Shown here: one piece after another, positions 8,201-16,296 of the stretch | How the letters are laid out: each line of letters begins with the position of its first letter | Position numbering within the stretch: the stretch's first letter is position 1 | Assembly (NCBI RefSeq): GCF_028867935.1 | Contig: NZ_JAPQNS010000019.1 | Coordinates: 1 to 64,000 of the forward strand | Direction of reading: 5' to 3' | Source of the DNA: Flavobacterium sp. SUN052 | GTDB taxonomy: Bacteria > Bacteroidota > Bacteroidia > Flavobacteriales > Flavobacteriaceae | Length of the DNA stretch: 64,000 nucleotides | Position numbers and translations under genes: made by a program | The notes under the pieces: generated by a model | Database searches by the model: none | Told to the model about the DNA's origin: nothing | Seen by the model: only the letters and a program-made list of their open reading frames with translations

Positions 8201-11200
8201 TACCCGAGTGAGCAATTCATGTGGTATCGGTTCAGGAGGTGGGTTAGCCGTGGTAACCCCTTGCACGGCAGCGGTGGCTACGCTCACAGGCTCTCAAACC
8301 AGCATACCAGGGCAATCTGTCTCTCTGACCGTGGCCCTGACCGGTACCAGTCCTTGGAGCCTGACCTTAAATTCAGGCCAAGTCTATAATGACATTACCT
8401 CATCCCCTTTCAACTTCACAGTTGCTCCTACAATTGCCACAACTTACGCAATCAACCGAATAAGCAACTCATGCGGAATAGGAACTGGAAGTGGACTAGC
8501 TACAGTAACACCCTGTACGGCAGCTATTGCTACATTAACGGGATCACAAACGAGCATCCCCGGTCAGACTGTTTCTCTCTCCGCAGTCTTAACCGGCACA
8601 AGCCCCTGCAATTTGACACTGAACACAGGACAGGTATTTTCTACTATTACTACATCACCGTTTACGTTTACGGTGGCGCCCACAACAACCACTACCTACA
8701 TCATCAGTCGCATTAGCAACTCATGTGGGTTGGGTACAGTGAGCGGTTTAGCTATTATAACGCCTTGTACAGCAGCCGTGGCCACTCTGTCTGGTTCTCA
8801 AACCAGTACATCCGGCCAAATAGTTTCTCTTTCAGTAGCCCTAACAGGTTCGAGCCCCTGGAGCCTGACTCTAAACACAGGCCAGGTATTTGCTACTATT
8901 ACGACTTCGCCCTTTACTTTTACCGTGGCTCCCACAACCACCACTACCTATACCATCAGTCGCGTTAACAACTCGTGTGGGTCGGGTACGGTGAACGGAA
9001 CTGCTGTCATCACAACAAGTATACCTTGCGCAGCAGCTGGGGCTACACTCTCCGGCTCCCAGGCCAGCACACCCGGACAAACCGTTTCGCTGACAGTTAA
9101 CCTAACGGGTAGTAGCCCCTGGAACCTGACCCTCAACACAGGACAGGTATTTACCAACATCACCACCTCGCCGTTTACGTTTACAGCAAATCCTACGGCA
9201 ACCACCAGATATACAATTGATCGGGTGAGCAATGCGTGCGGTACGGGGTCGACAAGTGGAGCGGCCACGGTGTTAATATCGGCTCCCTGCCTGGCGGCTT
9301 CAGCTACTCTGACGGGTTCACAAACCAGCGTAAGCGGGCAAGCTGTTTCCCTTTCCATAGCTCTGACAGGCACCAGTCCCTGGAATCTGACCCTGAATAC
9401 AGGCCAGGTCTTTACCAACATTACCACCTCGCCGTTTGTGTTTACAGTGGCCCCCACGGCAACCACCATCTATATGATTGCTCAAGTAAGCAACTCGTGC
9501 GGAATAGGTAGTGTGAATGGTTCCGTCACAGTAACACCCTGTTTGCCAGCAGGAGCTACCGTCTCCGGTTCTCAAACGAGCACACCCGGCCAGACCGTTT
9601 CATTATCCATTTCCCTGACAGGGTCTAGTCCCTGGAACCTGACCCTGAGCACAGGGCAAACTTTTACCAACATTATTTCTTCGCCCTTTACTGTTCCAAT
9701 TTCCCCTACTGCTTCTAGCACATATATGCTAAATCGGGTGACCAATGCGTGTGGCACTGGTACACTAAGCGGAACAGCTGTAGTCACTGTGATCATTCCC
9801 TGCACCATAGCCACTGCTACGTTGACCGGCTCTCAAACTAGTACACCCGGCCAATCAGTCTCGCTCTCGGTGGCTCTAACCGGCACGAGCCCGTGGAATC
9901 TGACTCTAAACACGGGGCAGGTATTCAGTAACATCATCGCGTCGCCCTTTGTATTGACGGTCACCCCCACAATCGCCACTACTTACGCTATTGCCCGAGT
10001 GAGCAATTCGTGCGGAGTGGGCACAGCGAGCGGCTCCGCCACTATAACGCCCTGTACGCCAGCCGTGGCTACGCTATCTGGCTCTCAAACCAACACATCC
10101 GGCCAAACAGTTTCTCTTTCAGTAGCCCTAACAGGTTCGAGCCCCTGGAGCCTGACTCTAAACACAGGCCAGGTATTTGCTACTATTACGACTTCGCCCT
10201 TTACTTTTACCGTGGCTCCCACAACCACCACTACCTATACCATCAGTCGCGTTAACAACTCGTGTGGGTCGGGTACGGTGAACGGAACTGCTGTCGTCAC
10301 AACAAGTATACCTTGCGCAGCAGCTGGGGCTACACTCTCCGGCTCCCAGGCCAGCACACCCGGACAAACCGTTTCGCTGACAGTTAACCTAACGGGTAGT
10401 AGCCCCTGGAACCTGACTCTCAACACGGGGCAGATTTTTACCAACATCACCACCTCGCCGTTTACGTTTACAGCGAATCCTACGGCAACCACCAGATATA
10501 CAATTGATCGGGTGAGCAATGCGTGCGGTACGGGGTCGACAAGTGGAGCGGCCACGGTGTTAATATCGGCTCCCTGCCTGGCGGCTTCAGCTACTCTGAC
10601 GGGTTCACAAACCAGCGTAAGCGGGCAAGCTGTTTCCCTTTCCATAGCTCTGACAGGCACCAGTCCCTGGAACCTGACCCTGAATACAGGCCAGGTATTC
10701 AGCACAATCACTTCCGCTCCGTTTGTGTTTACGGTATCGCAGAGTGTTTCCACAACCTACACAATCAGCCGGGTCAGTAACACATGTGGGATAGGTACGG
10801 CAAATGGGACAGCTGTCATATCCATAGTAATTCTCTGTACCACGCCAACCAGCCTGACCGAAACCGCTTTAACAACTGCTTCAGTTAACCTTAACTGGCT
10901 CCTTGTTGGAGGGAAACAATACACGGTGCAATGGAGGCTTGCTACTACGACACCTTGGGCAAGTATTACGGGGCTAACGGGTAACTATAGCCTAACAGGC
11001 CTTACGCCCGGCACCGCTTATCAATGGCAAGTTGGGATGAACTGCGCCGATGCAAGTACAAATTACTCGGCTCCGCGTACATTCGTAACGGCCTGTTCGC
11101 CACCAACCTTGGCTTCAGTCAGCTACACCTCCGACCAAACGGCAGCTATTTATTGGCAACCACTTTTGCCAGGCACACGCTACCAAATCGAATACCGCCA

Positions 11201-11576
11201 GCAGGGTAACCTGTCAGCACCGGTTTCGCTCACAACTCTAGCAACCCAGCTATTAATTAACGGATTAAGTGCTGCAACCGCTTACGAATACCGTATACAG
11301 GTCGTGTGTACAGAAGCCGTTTCGTCAGCTTTTACCAGTTATGTTCCGTTTACCACAATGCCAAGGTGCACAGCCATGTTTACCATTGGCGCTGGAAACT
11401 GGACCGATTATACCCGGTGGTCCTGCAATCGAATTCCAACCAGTAGCGACGTAACGGAAATCCGGCACCGCATCACCATCCCGGCTTACAGCACAGCCGA
11501 GAGTCAGCGAATCCGTTATACCAGTGGCGGAACGTTACTTTTCGAGACGGGGGCCAAGCTCAAGCTGGGTTTCTAA
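5280..11576 (+). CDS. Giant secreted M43-like metalloprotease with 16 tandem repeats and FN3 domains
   Basis: A 2098-residue exported protein. The signal peptide is about residues 1-24 (ends VQSQ). The protease domain has zinc motif HEMGHSFNLYH (H215, E216, H219, H225) and a downstream Met-turn-like NMMSY. M43/pappalysin-type enzymes normally have Gly where this has Asn222. A GEVED-like domain follows (ends SGMAEDYAITV, about residue 480). Residues 488-1852 are sixteen repeats of about 85 residues, each opening C-x-x-A-x-A-T-(L/I/V)-(T/S)-G-S-Q and containing SPW.LTL.TGQ.F and a second Cys in SNSCG. Two fibronectin-III-like domains (about 1853-2030) and a small C-terminal beta domain (GNWTDYTRWSC to KLKLGF) end the protein. 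The repeats resemble Ig-like stalks. Repeats 9-11 and 14-16 are nearly identical in DNA. Confidence 0.8.
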   Translation: MKIALQLFLFIVLCLASICTVQSQDQAPLNCGADKVLQGDSATRKRLAQFNQSYHIHSLNKAALDLTTVYTIPVVVHVYHLGEAVGVGSNVSTASVQAAINALNQTFRAQGAYSASQDVKIQFVLASRTPGCQATDGIVRVDARSIAGYQTNGCSSADYTMQDNLRTLSSWTTGSYINIRIVHKMPDAAGFTWFLDDLFIPAQYTNGNYPTLWGHEMGHSFNLYHTFEGDNGNTQCPVNANPDTDGDHISDTDPHKQGDNCSTYPASSTNICTGLPFGSLLQNMMSYSGCLNRFTPKQVERMRYALQFYRPGLINSFGKVPPVPGELAPTAACVVAAPSGTSPYFGIEAFTFNTISVGGGGSTSDNGANYADRTCLVQTNVQTGIPYSFSLTSLYGNSLGAKIYIDYNNNGNFSDANEQVFSSNTYNSSFAGTITIPVGTTTNTKLRMRVMLDPTLTLNACSLPGFSPYGSGMAEDYAITVTSATTTCAAAVATISGSQTSSPGQSVSLTATLTGASPWSLTLNTGQTFTNVTTSPFAFTVAPTLSTTYVITKVSNGCGAGTVTGTAVVTVITPCTAAVATLTGSQTSTPGQSVSLTATLTGSSPWSLTLNTGQVFNNITASPFVFTVAPATATTYTISRIINSCGVGTVSGSAVVTPCSPAIATLSGSQTSIPGQSVSLTATLTGTSPWNLTLNTGQVFSNITTSPFTVAVAPETATNYTISRLSNSCGVGTASGTAVVTPCTPAVATLTGSQTSVPGQSVSLSVAFIGTSPWSLTLITGQIFSNITSSPFNFTVAPTITTAYTISRVSNSCGTGTATGTAVVIPCTAAVATLTGSQTSTPGQLVSLTLDLTGTSPWSLTLNTGQLFSSITASPFTFTVAPTVSTTYTISRVSNSCGIGTSNSSATVIPCTAAVATLTGSQTSTPGPSVDLSVVLTGTSPWNLTLNSGQVFANITASPFAITVSPTVATTYTITRVSNSCGIGSGGGLAVVTPCTAAVATLTGSQTSIPGQSVSLTVALTGTSPWSLTLNSGQVYNDITSSPFNFTVAPTIATTYAINRISNSCGIGTGSGLATVTPCTAAIATLTGSQTSIPGQTVSLSAVLTGTSPCNLTLNTGQVFSTITTSPFTFTVAPTTTTTYIISRISNSCGLGTVSGLAIITPCTAAVATLSGSQTSTSGQIVSLSVALTGSSPWSLTLNTGQVFATITTSPFTFTVAPTTTTTYTISRVNNSCGSGTVNGTAVITTSIPCAAAGATLSGSQASTPGQTVSLTVNLTGSSPWNLTLNTGQVFTNITTSPFTFTANPTATTRYTIDRVSNACGTGSTSGAATVLISAPCLAASATLTGSQTSVSGQAVSLSIALTGTSPWNLTLNTGQVFTNITTSPFVFTVAPTATTIYMIAQVSNSCGIGSVNGSVTVTPCLPAGATVSGSQTSTPGQTVSLSISLTGSSPWNLTLSTGQTFTNIISSPFTVPISPTASSTYMLNRVTNACGTGTLSGTAVVTVIIPCTIATATLTGSQTSTPGQSVSLSVALTGTSPWNLTLNTGQVFSNIIASPFVLTVTPTIATTYAIARVSNSCGVGTASGSATITPCTPAVATLSGSQTNTSGQTVSLSVALTGSSPWSLTLNTGQVFATITTSPFTFTVAPTTTTTYTISRVNNSCGSGTVNGTAVVTTSIPCAAAGATLSGSQASTPGQTVSLTVNLTGSSPWNLTLNTGQIFTNITTSPFTFTANPTATTRYTIDRVSNACGTGSTSGAATVLISAPCLAASATLTGSQTSVSGQAVSLSIALTGTSPWNLTLNTGQVFSTITSAPFVFTVSQSVSTTYTISRVSNTCGIGTANGTAVISIVILCTTPTSLTETALTTASVNLNWLLVGGKQYTVQWRLATTTPWASITGLTGNYSLTGLTPGTAYQWQVGMNCADASTNYSAPRTFVTACSPPTLASVSYTSDQTAAIYWQPLLPGTRYQIEYRQQGNLSAPVSLTTLATQLLINGLSAATAYEYRIQVVCTEAVSSAFTSYVPFTTMPRCTAMFTIGAGNWTDYTRWSCNRIPTSSDVTEIRHRITIPAYSTAESQRIRYTSGGTLLFETGAKLKLGF
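6741..10835 (+). repeat. Sixteen in-frame tandem repeats of about 256 bp
   Basis: The coding repeats start at the Cys codon at 6741 and run to the Cys codon at 10836. Most copies differ by many silent and replacement changes, so the array is old. The exception is the block 8824-9409, which recurs at 10111-10696 (offset 1287 bp) with only scattered differences. That block is a recent internal duplication or gene-conversion tract of about 590 bp, and such a tract is prone to recombination and misassembly. Confidence 0.85.
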
Positions 11577-11600
11577 CTACCAAAAGCCGGGTAGATGCCG

Positions 11601-11608
11601 TACTTTTG
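11601..11608 (+). promoter_or_regulatory. -7 box TACTTTTG upstream of arfB
   Basis: An exact match to the Bacteroidota -7 consensus TAnnTTTG lies only three bases before ATG 11612. No TTG -33 element is visible at the usual distance. If used, transcription would begin at or beside the start codon, giving a leaderless or nearly leaderless message. Confidence 0.4.
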
Positions 11609-11611
11609 TCC

Positions 11612-12019
11612 ATGGACCCAACCCAACTCCTTCCCGAAGTAAGTTATCAGTTTGCTCGCAGCGGTGGCGCAGGTGGGCAAAATGTGAATAAAGTAGCCAC
11701 CAAAGCTGAGCTTCGATTCTCGGTGCGCGACTCTATTTCGCTTACCGATGAAGAGCGCGCTACCCTACTGGACAAACTGGCCAATAAACTCACCACGGAG
11801 GGCGAATTAGTGCTCACCCATCAGACCGAGCGTACTCAGTTAGCCAATAAAGAGAAGGTAACAAAGAAGTTCCTGCGGCTAATTGAAAAGGCGTTTGAGC
11901 GCCCAAAACCCCGCCGGGCTACCCGCCCGTCGAAAGCGGCCGTTGAAGAAAGGCATTCCGAAAAACGGCAACGGGGTGAGATAAAAGCAAATCGCCAGAA
12001 AGTTGATATTAGCGATTAA
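11612..12019 (+). CDS. arfB: Alternative ribosome-rescue factor ArfB (YaeJ-type peptidyl-tRNA hydrolase)
   Basis: A 135-residue cytoplasmic protein that releases nascent chains from ribosomes stalled on truncated mRNA. The catalytic GGQ motif is at residues 21-23 (SGGAGGQNVNKV). The C-terminal part is rich in Arg and Lys (KPRRATRPSK, EKRQRGEIKANRQK), the tail that in the family inserts into the empty mRNA channel. It lacks the codon-recognition domain of RF1/RF2, which separates it from true release factors. An upstream in-frame TTG at 11606 exists, but ATG 11612 fits the family. It begins 35 bp after the metalloprotease stop, with a -7 box directly in front, and is probably its own unit. Confidence 0.9.
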   Translation: MDPTQLLPEVSYQFARSGGAGGQNVNKVATKAELRFSVRDSISLTDEERATLLDKLANKLTTEGELVLTHQTERTQLANKEKVTKKFLRLIEKAFERPKPRRATRPSKAAVEERHSEKRQRGEIKANRQKVDISD

Positions 12020-12179
12020 TAGCCTATTCCATTACGATAGTTATTTATCCGTTATCACACCCAAATGAACCGCTAATCGAAATAAAAGTGGGTTGTATGC
12101 TAAAAACACCGAGGTTCACTGTATCAACCGTGCAACCAGCCGTTATCTAATTACATCTTTGTATAAACGCCATAAATCA

Positions 12180-12878
12180 ATGAAAACGACCTTACTCTCG
12201 CTTGCGCTTCTGGCCTTTGCCTTCACGGCCACAGCACAGGAATGGAAAAAAGATCGCCCAGTGTCGGGGATTACCGGCCTACAGGTGAGCCACGGAATCG
12301 ACGTAATTCTAATTCAGGGAAACAGCGAAAAGCTAACCCTTGAGGTGAAAGGCATCGATGAAAATGACGTGAAATCAACCGTTAAAAATGGGGTGTTGAC
12401 ATTATCCGTTGAGCGCACAGGCAACTGGAATATGAACTGGCGCAATACGTCGATAAAAGCGTATTTGACCTTTAAGCAGTTGAAAAACATTCAGGCATCC
12501 GGCGGGGCTGATATCGCCAGTCAGAACAGCCTGTCATTCAACGACCTGAACATGTCGGTATCTGGCGGGGCCGACGTAAAACTAGCCCTCAAAGCCGATC
12601 AGATCAACCTCGAACTATCGGGTGGGGCCGATGTTGATCTTCAGGGCAGTGTACGAATTTTTAACGTGGAGGGTTCTGGTGGAGCCGACCTGAATGCCAA
12701 TCGGCTGGTGGCTGAAACGTGCACGGCCTATGCCCACGGAGGAGCCGATGTAAGCGTAAACGCCAGCCGCGAAATTACGTTGAAAGCCTCTGGCGGGGGC
12801 GATATTTCGTACAGTGGCTCAGCTAAGCTAGTCTCCAAAAGTGAGTCGGGCGGGGGCGATATTTCGCGTAGAAATTAA
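12180..12878 (+). CDS. Secreted GIN-domain (DUF2807) protein
   Basis: A 232-residue exported protein. The signal peptide (MKTTLLSLALLAFAFTATAQ) fixes the start at ATG 12180; the open frame upstream to 12093 has no such signal. The rest is the putative head/GIN domain found widely in Bacteroidota (DUF2807): early GLQVSHGIDVILIQG, then a regular right-handed beta-solenoid-like series in which (S/H)GG(A/G)D recurs eight times at about 20-residue spacing. It ends with two SGGGDIS copies. The family is of unknown function, suggested to be adhesin-like or envelope-related. The downstream purK gene begins 85 bp later with its own promoter box. Confidence 0.8.
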   Translation: MKTTLLSLALLAFAFTATAQEWKKDRPVSGITGLQVSHGIDVILIQGNSEKLTLEVKGIDENDVKSTVKNGVLTLSVERTGNWNMNWRNTSIKAYLTFKQLKNIQASGGADIASQNSLSFNDLNMSVSGGADVKLALKADQINLELSGGADVDLQGSVRIFNVEGSGGADLNANRLVAETCTAYAHGGADVSVNASREITLKASGGGDISYSGSAKLVSKSESGGGDISRRN

Positions 12879-12931
12879 TGAATCATCACCGGGATCCATT
12901 CCGGTTCATAGCGCGGTTGCCCGGTATCTAC

Positions 12932-12939
12932 TACTTTTG
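12932..12939 (+). promoter_or_regulatory. -7 box TACTTTTG upstream of purK
   Basis: Exact TAnnTTTG match placed 24 bases before the GTG start at 12964. The only TTG nearby (12917-12919) is too close to be a standard -33 element. Its position supports the GTG start over the longer open frame. Confidence 0.45.
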
Positions 12940-12963
12940 CCGAGCAACCGTTTTTTATTGCCT

Positions 12964-14103
12964 GTGAACCCAACTATCGGAATCCTCGGCGGGGGCCAGC
13001 TTGGCCTCATGCTTCTGCAAGCCAGCATCGACTGGAATCTCCACGTCCATATTCTCGACCCCGATGCCGAGGCTCCCTGCCGGTATCTGTGCCGTCAGTT
13101 TTCGCAGGGCTCCCTCACCGATTATGATACAGTTTATCAGTTCGGGCAGGGGGTCGATGTGCTGACAATCGAAATCGAAAAAGTAAATGTGGAGGCATTA
13201 GAGGCTTTGGAACGCGAAGGAAAACGAGTTTTTCCACAACCTTCGGTAATCCGTATTATTCAGGACAAACGCCTGCAAAAGCAGTTTTTCCTGGATCACA
13301 ACCTACCCACGGCGGATTTTGTATTAACCGACAATCGGGCTGATGTTGCCAGTGTTGTCGCACAGAACCCCTCCCTCCTACCCGCTTTTCACAAACTCGG
13401 CCGCGACGGATACGATGGGCGTGGTGTTCAACGAATTGGCTCCGCAGCCGACCTTCCAAAAGCGTTTGATACGCTCGGTGTGCTGGAAAAAGCGGTTGAT
13501 TTTGAGAAAGAATTAGCCGTAATCGTAGCCCGTAATGAACAGGGTCAGGTACAGACCTTCCCAACTGTTGAGATGGTGTTTCACCCCGAATTAAATCTGG
13601 TTGATTATCTGTTTGCCCCAGCGCAAATTCCGGCCGATGTTGATGAGCAGGCTCAGGCTATTGCCCGCCAAACCGCCGAGGCCTTCGGTATTGTGGGTAT
13701 ACTGGCGGTTGAGTTGTTTCTGACTAAAACGGGCGAAGTACTAATCAACGAAGTGGCACCGCGCCCGCATAACAGTGGACACCACACCATCCGGGCCAAC
13801 GTAACCTCGCAATTTGAGCAACACTGGCGCGCCATTCTGAACCTGCCGCTGGGCGATACAACCGAATATCAACCTGCTGCTATGGTAAATCTATTGGGCG
13901 AAGACGGCCATACCGGCCCTGCTCAATACGAAGGATTAGACAACTTGTTGGCCATGCCGGGCGTATTTCCGTTCCTATACGGCAAAGCTATCACGAAGCC
14001 CTTCCGCAAAATGGGCCACATCACCATAATGGATGCTGACCTGGAAACATTACGCCAGAAAGTAGCCAGCGTGCAGGGAGCCATTCGGGTAATTTCTGTG
14101 TAG
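12964..14103 (+). CDS. purK: N5-carboxyaminoimidazole ribonucleotide synthase (PurK)
   Basis: A 379-residue ATP-grasp enzyme of de novo purine synthesis. It converts aminoimidazole ribonucleotide, ATP and bicarbonate to N5-CAIR, which PurE then rearranges. The N-terminal nucleotide-binding segment is TIGILGGGQLGLMLLQAS. Downstream are the ATP-grasp hallmarks HKLGRDGYDGRGV, FEKELAVIVARN and the metal site NEVAPRPHNSGHHT. The open frame runs back to 12841 and overlaps the previous gene. GTG 12964 is preferred because it yields the usual N-terminus and follows a -7 box. No purE lies next to it in this window. Confidence 0.92.
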   Translation: MNPTIGILGGGQLGLMLLQASIDWNLHVHILDPDAEAPCRYLCRQFSQGSLTDYDTVYQFGQGVDVLTIEIEKVNVEALEALEREGKRVFPQPSVIRIIQDKRLQKQFFLDHNLPTADFVLTDNRADVASVVAQNPSLLPAFHKLGRDGYDGRGVQRIGSAADLPKAFDTLGVLEKAVDFEKELAVIVARNEQGQVQTFPTVEMVFHPELNLVDYLFAPAQIPADVDEQAQAIARQTAEAFGIVGILAVELFLTKTGEVLINEVAPRPHNSGHHTIRANVTSQFEQHWRAILNLPLGDTTEYQPAAMVNLLGEDGHTGPAQYEGLDNLLAMPGVFPFLYGKAITKPFRKMGHITIMDADLETLRQKVASVQGAIRVISV

Positions 14104-14168
14104 TTAGGGGTAATAAAAACTACAACCCCTGCTTTATCATGAAGTAGAAGCAAAACTGAACGCAACGT

Positions 14169-15140
14169 ATGGAGTATAGACGGCTGGGAAAAACGGATAT
14201 GGATGTTTCGGTGATTGCTTTCGGGGCATCACCATTGGGCGACGTTTTCGATATAACAGACGAACAGGAAGGAGCAAGAGCCGTTCATTCGGCCATTGAT
14301 CACGGCATAAACTTCTTTGATATTGCGCCTTTTTACGGCGACACCCTTGCCGAAAAACGCCTTGGAAAGGCACTGCTTACGAAGCGAAACGACATTTTGC
14401 TAGCCACTAAGTGTTGCCGGTATGGCAACGGGGTATTCGATTTCTCGTACCAACGGGTTTTAACCAGCATCGACGAATCGCTGAAACGCCTGCAAACTGA
14501 CTATGTAGACCTGCTTCAGGTTCACGACATTGAGTTTGGAGACCGAGAGCAGGTTCTCAATGAGGCAATCCCGGCCGCGTTAAAAGCTAAAGACCAAGGT
14601 AAAGCTCGCTATGTTGGGTTTTCGGGTTTGCCCGTTCGATACCTGGCCGAGATTGCCCGGCAAGTTGACGTGGACACGGTCTTATCGTGGGGTCATTACA
14701 CGCTGCTCGACGATGAAATTAACGATGAATTAGTCCCTCTCTCTTTCCAAAAAGGGTTTGGCTTGATGAATGCCGCCCCGCTGATGCAACGGATTCTGTC
14801 AGATGCTCCGGTGCCAGTCTGGCAAAGTTCGCCCCAGCCTGTTAAAGACTTGCAGCCTGTGTTGCTTCGACTTTGCCGAGAATACGGCGTTGCCCTGAGC
14901 GATATTGCGCTTCGGTTCGCGCTCGATCACCCCGCTATTTCGACCACCATTATCGGTATGTCGGAGCAGCGCCATGTGGAGCAGAACGTGCGTGTGCTGG
15001 ACCTGGAAATTCCCGACGGCCTTCTCGATAAAATAGCCGAACTGGTAGCACCCGTCAAAAACTGGATGTGGTTCGAAGGGAAGCCCGAAAACAACCTCCC
15101 TGGCGGACCAAATTCTAAACCTGTTCAGTTTAATGGATAA
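14169..15140 (+). CDS. Aldo/keto reductase, L-fucose/L-galactose dehydrogenase-like
   Basis: A 323-residue cytoplasmic TIM-barrel oxidoreductase using NAD(P). The aldo/keto reductase tetrad is visible: D51 and Y56 (FFDIAPFYG), K81 (LATKCC) and H119 (LLQVHDIEFG). The RLGKTDMDVSVIAFGASPLG start and the STTIIGMSEQRHVEQNV cofactor segment resemble plant L-galactose dehydrogenase and bacterial L-fucose dehydrogenases, which oxidise the sugar to a lactone. It opens a cluster with a zinc dehydrogenase (8-bp overlap), an epimerase, a mutarotase and an FAH-family enzyme. That context supports non-phosphorylative sugar oxidation. The exact sugar is inferred. Confidence 0.8.
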   Translation: MEYRRLGKTDMDVSVIAFGASPLGDVFDITDEQEGARAVHSAIDHGINFFDIAPFYGDTLAEKRLGKALLTKRNDILLATKCCRYGNGVFDFSYQRVLTSIDESLKRLQTDYVDLLQVHDIEFGDREQVLNEAIPAALKAKDQGKARYVGFSGLPVRYLAEIARQVDVDTVLSWGHYTLLDDEINDELVPLSFQKGFGLMNAAPLMQRILSDAPVPVWQSSPQPVKDLQPVLLRLCREYGVALSDIALRFALDHPAISTTIIGMSEQRHVEQNVRVLDLEIPDGLLDKIAELVAPVKNWMWFEGKPENNLPGGPNSKPVQFNG

Positions 15141-16161
15141 GATAAAGGCGTTGGTACTGGTTGAACCGGGCCAAACTGAAATTCGGGATATTGATATGCC
15201 CGTACTCGGTGAAAGCGATGTGCTGTTGAAGATCAGCTATGTCGGGTTTTGCGGGGGCGACCTGAACGGATACCGCGGGTTGTTCGAGTTGCAGGAATAC
15301 CCCAATGTGCTGGGTCATGAGGTGGGCGCTACCATCGTTCAAACCGGGGCTCAGGTTCCGGCAGAGTTTATGCCAGGCATGAATGTAACGGTGAACCCCT
15401 ATCAGAACTGCGGACATTGCCTGTCGTGCCGAAAAGGTCGCCCTAATGCCTGTCAGGATAACAAAACGATGGGTGTTCGTCGGCCGGGTGCCATGACTAC
15501 ATTTATCGCCGTACCCTGGCAAAAGCTCCATACCTCTGCCAACTTATCGTTACGGGAGCTGGCCCTTGTTGAGCCGTTAACCGTTGGCTTTCATGCAGCG
15601 GCCCGAGGCCGGGTGGCAACAGGCGAAAAAGTAGCTGTGATTGGCTGCGGTATTGTGGGCATGGGGGCGCTGGCAGCTTCTGTAAATCGGGGAGCCGAAG
15701 TTATCGCCATCGATATTGATGATGCCAAGCTAACTATCGCCCGCAAAACAGGGGCTGTCCACACGATCAACTCCACCAAAGTTGATCTTCACGAGGCCCT
15801 GATGGAGATTACGAATGGCGATGGCCCTGATGTAATCATTGAAGCGGTGGGTAACCCGGCTACGTATCGGGCGGCCGTTGATGAGGTGGCTTACACGGGT
15901 AGGGTTGTGTATATCGGATACGCTAAAAAGCCCGTGGATTATCAAACGGGCACGTTTGTTCGGAAAGAAATCGAAATACTCGGCTCCCGCAACTGCCTCG
16001 GCGAGTTCCCCGAAGTAATCAATTACCTGGAATCGGGGCGTTTCCCAGTTGATGACGTTATTAGCCGGACGGTTTCGTTATCCGATGCCGGGGCCGCTTT
16101 AGCCGAGTGGTCAGAAAATCCGGGGCCTATCACTAAAATCATGGTCAAGTTTGGTGACTAA
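15133..16161 (+). CDS. Zinc-dependent alcohol/sugar-acid dehydrogenase (MDR family)
   Basis: A 342-residue medium-chain dehydrogenase. Catalytic zinc ligands are C40 (GFCGGDLNGY), H62 and E63 (GHEVGA). The structural zinc lobe is C93, C96, C99 and C107. The NAD-binding motif is VIGCGIVGMGA. The family includes threonine, sorbitol and L-galactonate dehydrogenases, and the nearest resemblance I can name is L-galactonate-5-dehydrogenase-like enzymes. It overlaps the aldo/keto reductase by 8 bp, so the two are probably cotranslated and act on one sugar series. The specific substrate cannot be read from the sequence. Confidence 0.82.
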   Translation: MDKIKALVLVEPGQTEIRDIDMPVLGESDVLLKISYVGFCGGDLNGYRGLFELQEYPNVLGHEVGATIVQTGAQVPAEFMPGMNVTVNPYQNCGHCLSCRKGRPNACQDNKTMGVRRPGAMTTFIAVPWQKLHTSANLSLRELALVEPLTVGFHAAARGRVATGEKVAVIGCGIVGMGALAASVNRGAEVIAIDIDDAKLTIARKTGAVHTINSTKVDLHEALMEITNGDGPDVIIEAVGNPATYRAAVDEVAYTGRVVYIGYAKKPVDYQTGTFVRKEIEILGSRNCLGEFPEVINYLESGRFPVDDVISRTVSLSDAGAALAEWSENPGPITKIMVKFGD

Positions 16162-16296
16162 GGTAAGTGATTAGGGTAATGCTGCGAACCTGGAAAAGGT
16201 AAGGTTATGCTTATTTTTGCTTCCTCACAATAAAAGAGTTGAAAGTGCTTCCCTTGTTTGGTCGTGTCCTACACTTTGTAATAGAATAGTCTGCGA

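Noticed and set aside
8948..9469. Antisense frame of 173 residues and its near copy at 10235-10753
   Set aside because: They run antisense to the repeat array of the metalloprotease and are duplicated only because the coding repeats are; composition and lack of any start signal mark them as shadows.
6741..10835. Regular 256-bp periodicity as a possible CRISPR array
   Set aside because: Repeats are coding, in frame and far too long, with no spacer structure.
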